Below, one piece after another: positions 6,406-7,091 of a stretch of DNA of 7,091 bases. The stretch spans positions 1 to 7,091 of the forward strand of contig JAEZKW010000002.1 of NCBI GenBank assembly GCA_023415375.1. The letters are read 5' to 3'. Position 1 is the stretch's first letter; each line of letters starts with the position of its first letter. The stretch comes from Bacillota bacterium. Its GTDB lineage: Bacteria > Bacillota > UBA4882 > UBA8346. Position numbers and translations under genes: made by a program. Below the pieces are notes generated by a model. It searched no databases and was not told where the DNA came from. It was given only the letters and a program-made list of their open reading frames with translations.

Positions 6406-6483
6406 TTAATCCCCAAAATAAAGCAATCCAAGTCAAGCAACTTCATTCATTGATATGGTATTCTGTATTCCAGAGGTGAAATC

Positions 6484-7091
6484 ATGGAAAATTGGGACTG
6501 GATCAATGCAGTGCAGCGGATGCAAGATTATATTGAAGCCAATCTAAAACAACAGATTACCCTTTATCAGCTTTCTCGAGTGGCAGGTTATTCACCATGG
6601 CATACATTACGGATTTTTAAAGAACTCACTGGAAAGACTCCTCTTGAATACATACGTTCCTTAAGGCTGTCCCGGGCGGCCTTAAGTTTATGGGACGAGG
6701 AAGCAAAAATCACCGATGTAGCCCTTAATTTCGCTTTTGACTCTCATGAGGGGTTTACCAGGGCGTTTTCTGATAAATTTGGGATCACGCCGCAAAACTA
6801 CCGTAAAGAAACTCCTCCGCTGCCACTGTTTATGCCGAGCCGGATCCGTGATTATTACCTTATGTTACAAAAAGGGGATGTTACAATGTCTGAAAAAGCC
6901 AAACCAAACACGGTGTTTGTTCAAGTCATCGAAAGGCCGTCCCGAAAAGTTATTTTAAAAAGGGGAATCAAGGCGGATAATTATTTTGATTATTGCGAAG
7001 AAGTCGGTTGCGATATATGGGGTATCCTTTGCAGTATCAAAGATGCATTATACGAACCGATTGGGATGTGGTTGCCGGAAAAATATCGCCG
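6484..7091 (+). CDS. AraC-family regulator with GyrI-like effector domain (3' partial)
   Basis: The frame is open from ATG at 6484 to the right edge (202 codons, no stop). The start has AGAGGTG (6472-6478) 5 nt upstream. Residues 8-108 form an N-terminal AraC/XylS DNA-binding domain with two helix-turn-helix motifs: ITLYQLSRVAGYSPWHTLRIF (25-45) and ITDVALNFAFDSHEGFTRAF (76-95), closed by the family signature FGITPQNYR (99-107). A linker follows. From about residue 144 begins FVQVIERPSRKVILKRG and a stretch with EEVGCDIWGIL, like the Rob/GyrI-type small-molecule binding domain often found C-terminal in this subfamily. This is the SoxS/Rob arrangement, with the DNA-binding domain first, not the AraC arrangement. 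It probably senses an unknown hydrophobic or drug-like ligand. Its targets are not visible; it may regulate itself or genes beyond the window. The gene upstream is separated by a terminator and mobile-like DNA. Confidence 0.9.
   Translation, partial: MENWDWINAVQRMQDYIEANLKQQITLYQLSRVAGYSPWHTLRIFKELTGKTPLEYIRSLRLSRAALSLWDEEAKITDVALNFAFDSHEGFTRAFSDKFGITPQNYRKETPPLPLFMPSRIRDYYLMLQKGDVTMSEKAKPNTVFVQVIERPSRKVILKRGIKADNYFDYCEEVGCDIWGILCSIKDALYEPIGMWLPEKYR

Noticed and set aside
6141..6446. 101-residue reading frame on the minus strand
   Set aside because: It runs across the HEARO-like hairpins and both arms of the MITE-like repeat, has no ribosome site that I can see, and its peptide resembles no family.
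1..7091. CRISPR array, tRNA or rRNA genes
   Set aside because: I saw no regularly spaced direct repeats, no tRNA-like cloverleaf with a T-loop motif, and no rRNA signature sequence.

Overview
This window most likely comes from a Gram-positive, clostridia-like member of the Bacillota. The evidence is a sigma-A type promoter followed by a CIRCE operator, two TTG starts, purine-rich Shine-Dalgarno sites, several Rho-independent terminators and AT-leaning coding sequence. The species cannot be named from the sequence alone. All genes lie on the + strand, but they look like separate transcription units split by terminators and mobile-looking DNA, not one operon.

Layout. 1-124 is the last 40 codons of an HtrA/DegP-type serine protease (end of a PDZ domain). 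125-276 holds a nested inverted repeat that probably ends htrA transcription. 277-412 is the htpG control region: promoter, perfect CIRCE and a hairpin in the untranslated leader. 413-2296 is a complete htpG (bacterial Hsp90), closed by a clear terminator. 2537-4753 encodes a secreted 738-residue family 9 pectate lyase (PL9) with two accessory beta domains, also closed by a terminator. 4834-5067 has no gene but contains a compact set of hairpins, with a possible loop-to-downstream pseudoknot, just before a gene for an uncharacterised Cys-rich membrane protein (5068-5805). 5806-6483 has no protein gene. It holds a terminator, a densely structured 260-nt segment resembling a HEARO RNA (the omegaRNA of IscB/IsrB elements) directly after an ATGA, and a 161-bp MITE-like inverted repeat. 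6484 to the right edge is the 5' part of an AraC-type regulator that runs off the window.

How the parts fit. HtrA and HtpG are both protein quality-control factors, and the CIRCE box puts htpG under HrcA. The pectate lyase points to an organism that degrades plant cell walls. The AraC-type regulator could act on anything, and nothing ties it to the lyase. The most interesting stretch is 5873-6410, where a HEARO-like RNA stands without any iscB/isrB gene beside a second small mobile-looking element. Next is the unexplained structured leader at 4921-5030.
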